A DNA stretch of 5,511 nucleotides, taken from the NCBI GenBank assembly GCA_003702465.1, contig REGF01000022.1, forward strand, positions 10,558 to 16,068, written 5' to 3'. This DNA comes from Candidatus Nitrosomarinus sp. (GTDB taxonomy: Archaea > Thermoproteota > Nitrososphaeria > Nitrososphaerales > Nitrosopumilaceae). This document shows, piece after piece, positions 5,003 through 5,511 of this stretch. Position numbers and translations under genes: made by a program. The notes beneath the pieces were generated by a model that had not been told where the DNA came from, ran no database searches, and saw only the letters and a program-made list of their open reading frames with translations. Numbering within the stretch: the stretch's first letter is position 1; every line of letters begins with the position of its first letter.

Positions 5003-5511
5003 TTATTGGTTTAATTCATCAAATGTTTTCAAAAATACTTCTAATGGTTGATTTCCTCGGATTTTGATGATGTTTTCATTATTAAATACTAAAAATGATG
5101 GTGTTGCATCAATTCCAATATTTTTTCCAAAATCATAAAGTTCAGTTACTTTATCTTCATACTTTTGATCATCTAAACACTGATTGAATTCATTTATGTC
5201 TAATTTTACTTCTTTTGCAAATTCAGTTAATGCATCTCTTGTAATCCATCCTGTTCTTTCACCTCCCCAATTTTTGTATAATTCATCATGATATTGCCAA
5301 TACTTTTCTTGATCATCTGCACAATAACTTGCTTCAGCAGCAAGTTTTGAATCTGGACCGTTTAATGGAAAGTCTTTGAAAACTATCTTAACTTTTCCAC
5401 TTTTAATAAAATCCTCATTAATTACACCTAATGTGTCTTGATGAAATTTGTAACAATACGTACATTGATAGTCGCCCCATTCTAAAATTGTAATTGGTGC
5501 ATCAAGTTCTC
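5003..5511 (-). CDS. DsbA-like thiol-disulfide oxidoreductase (5' end missing)
   Basis: The C-terminal 168 residues are present and the N-terminus lies beyond the right edge; the frame is read from 5509 to the TAA at 5005-5003. The fragment opens with APITILEWGDYQCTYCYKFH, the beta-strand plus active-site CxxC (C16/C19 of the fragment) of the DsbA/Thioredoxin_4 class. The cis-proline loop is ATPSFLVF (135-142 of the fragment), and a helical insertion lies between them, as in DsbA. The active-site dipeptide is T-Y rather than the common P-H or P-Y. Two further cysteines, C63 and C111, lie in the insertion and may form a structural disulfide. Relatives are exported and oxidise or isomerise disulfides; a signal or membrane anchor would be in the missing part. 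It is 53 bp upstream of aRF1 on the same strand. Confidence 0.93.
   Translation of the reverse strand, partial: ELDAPITILEWGDYQCTYCYKFHQDTLGVINEDFIKSGKVKIVFKDFPLNGPDSKLAAEASYCADDQEKYWQYHDELYKNWGGERTGWITRDALTEFAKEVKLDINEFNQCLDDQKYEDKVTELYDFGKNIGIDATPSFLVFNNENIIKIRGNQPLEVFLKTFDELNQ

Noticed and set aside
1..5511. CRISPR array, insertion sequence, prophage or defence system
   Set aside because: I saw no direct-repeat array, transposase, integrase or nuclease-like protein; the recognisable genes are housekeeping or small zinc-type genes.

Overview
This AT-rich, gene-dense window looks like the chromosome of a marine ammonia-oxidising archaeon (Nitrososphaerota, formerly Thaumarchaeota, Nitrosopumilus-like). 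The evidence is an archaeal class I release factor (aRF1 with NIKS, YxCxxxF and GGQ motifs), TATA-like boxes about 26-27 bp from several start codons (the leaderless arrangement), several tiny Cys/His zinc-type proteins, and a membrane-anchored His/Cys protein of a kind I associate with thaumarchaeal genomes. The assignment is inference from protein style, not from a marker search.

Layout from left to right. Positions 1-57 hold the first 19 codons of a small minus-strand gene, probably a DUF6356-type protein. Positions 58-194 are non-coding: a promoter for that gene, a long AT-rich inverted repeat (86-134), and T-tracts that probably end ilvD. Minus-strand ilvD (195-1868) encodes dihydroxy-acid dehydratase. 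A divergent promoter region separates it from two small plus-strand zinc-type proteins (1987-2136, 49 aa; 2188-2409, 73 aa). Butted directly against the second stop codon is the stop of a 48-aa Cys/His protein on the minus strand (2410-2556). It has a good Shine-Dalgarno sequence and follows a 198-aa single-pass membrane protein (2594-3190) in the same direction. A second divergent promoter region leads to a plus-strand HIT-family hydrolase (3269-3676), whose 3' end overlaps by 8 bp the 3' end of minus-strand aRF1 (3669-4949). The right edge holds the C-terminal 168 residues of a DsbA-like thiol oxidoreductase (5003-5511, minus).

These are mostly independent housekeeping units: branched-chain amino-acid and CoA-precursor synthesis (IlvD), translation termination (aRF1), nucleotide or nucleotidyl-conjugate hydrolysis (HIT), and extracytoplasmic thiol or metal chemistry (DsbA-like and perhaps the 198-aa protein). 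I see no CRISPR array, insertion sequence, RNA gene or phage signature. The less ordinary content is small: the unlisted-size 48-aa gene, the inverted repeat at 86-134, the uncharacterised His/Cys membrane protein, and a consistent leaderless-promoter pattern with tiny out-of-frame start codons just upstream of three genes.
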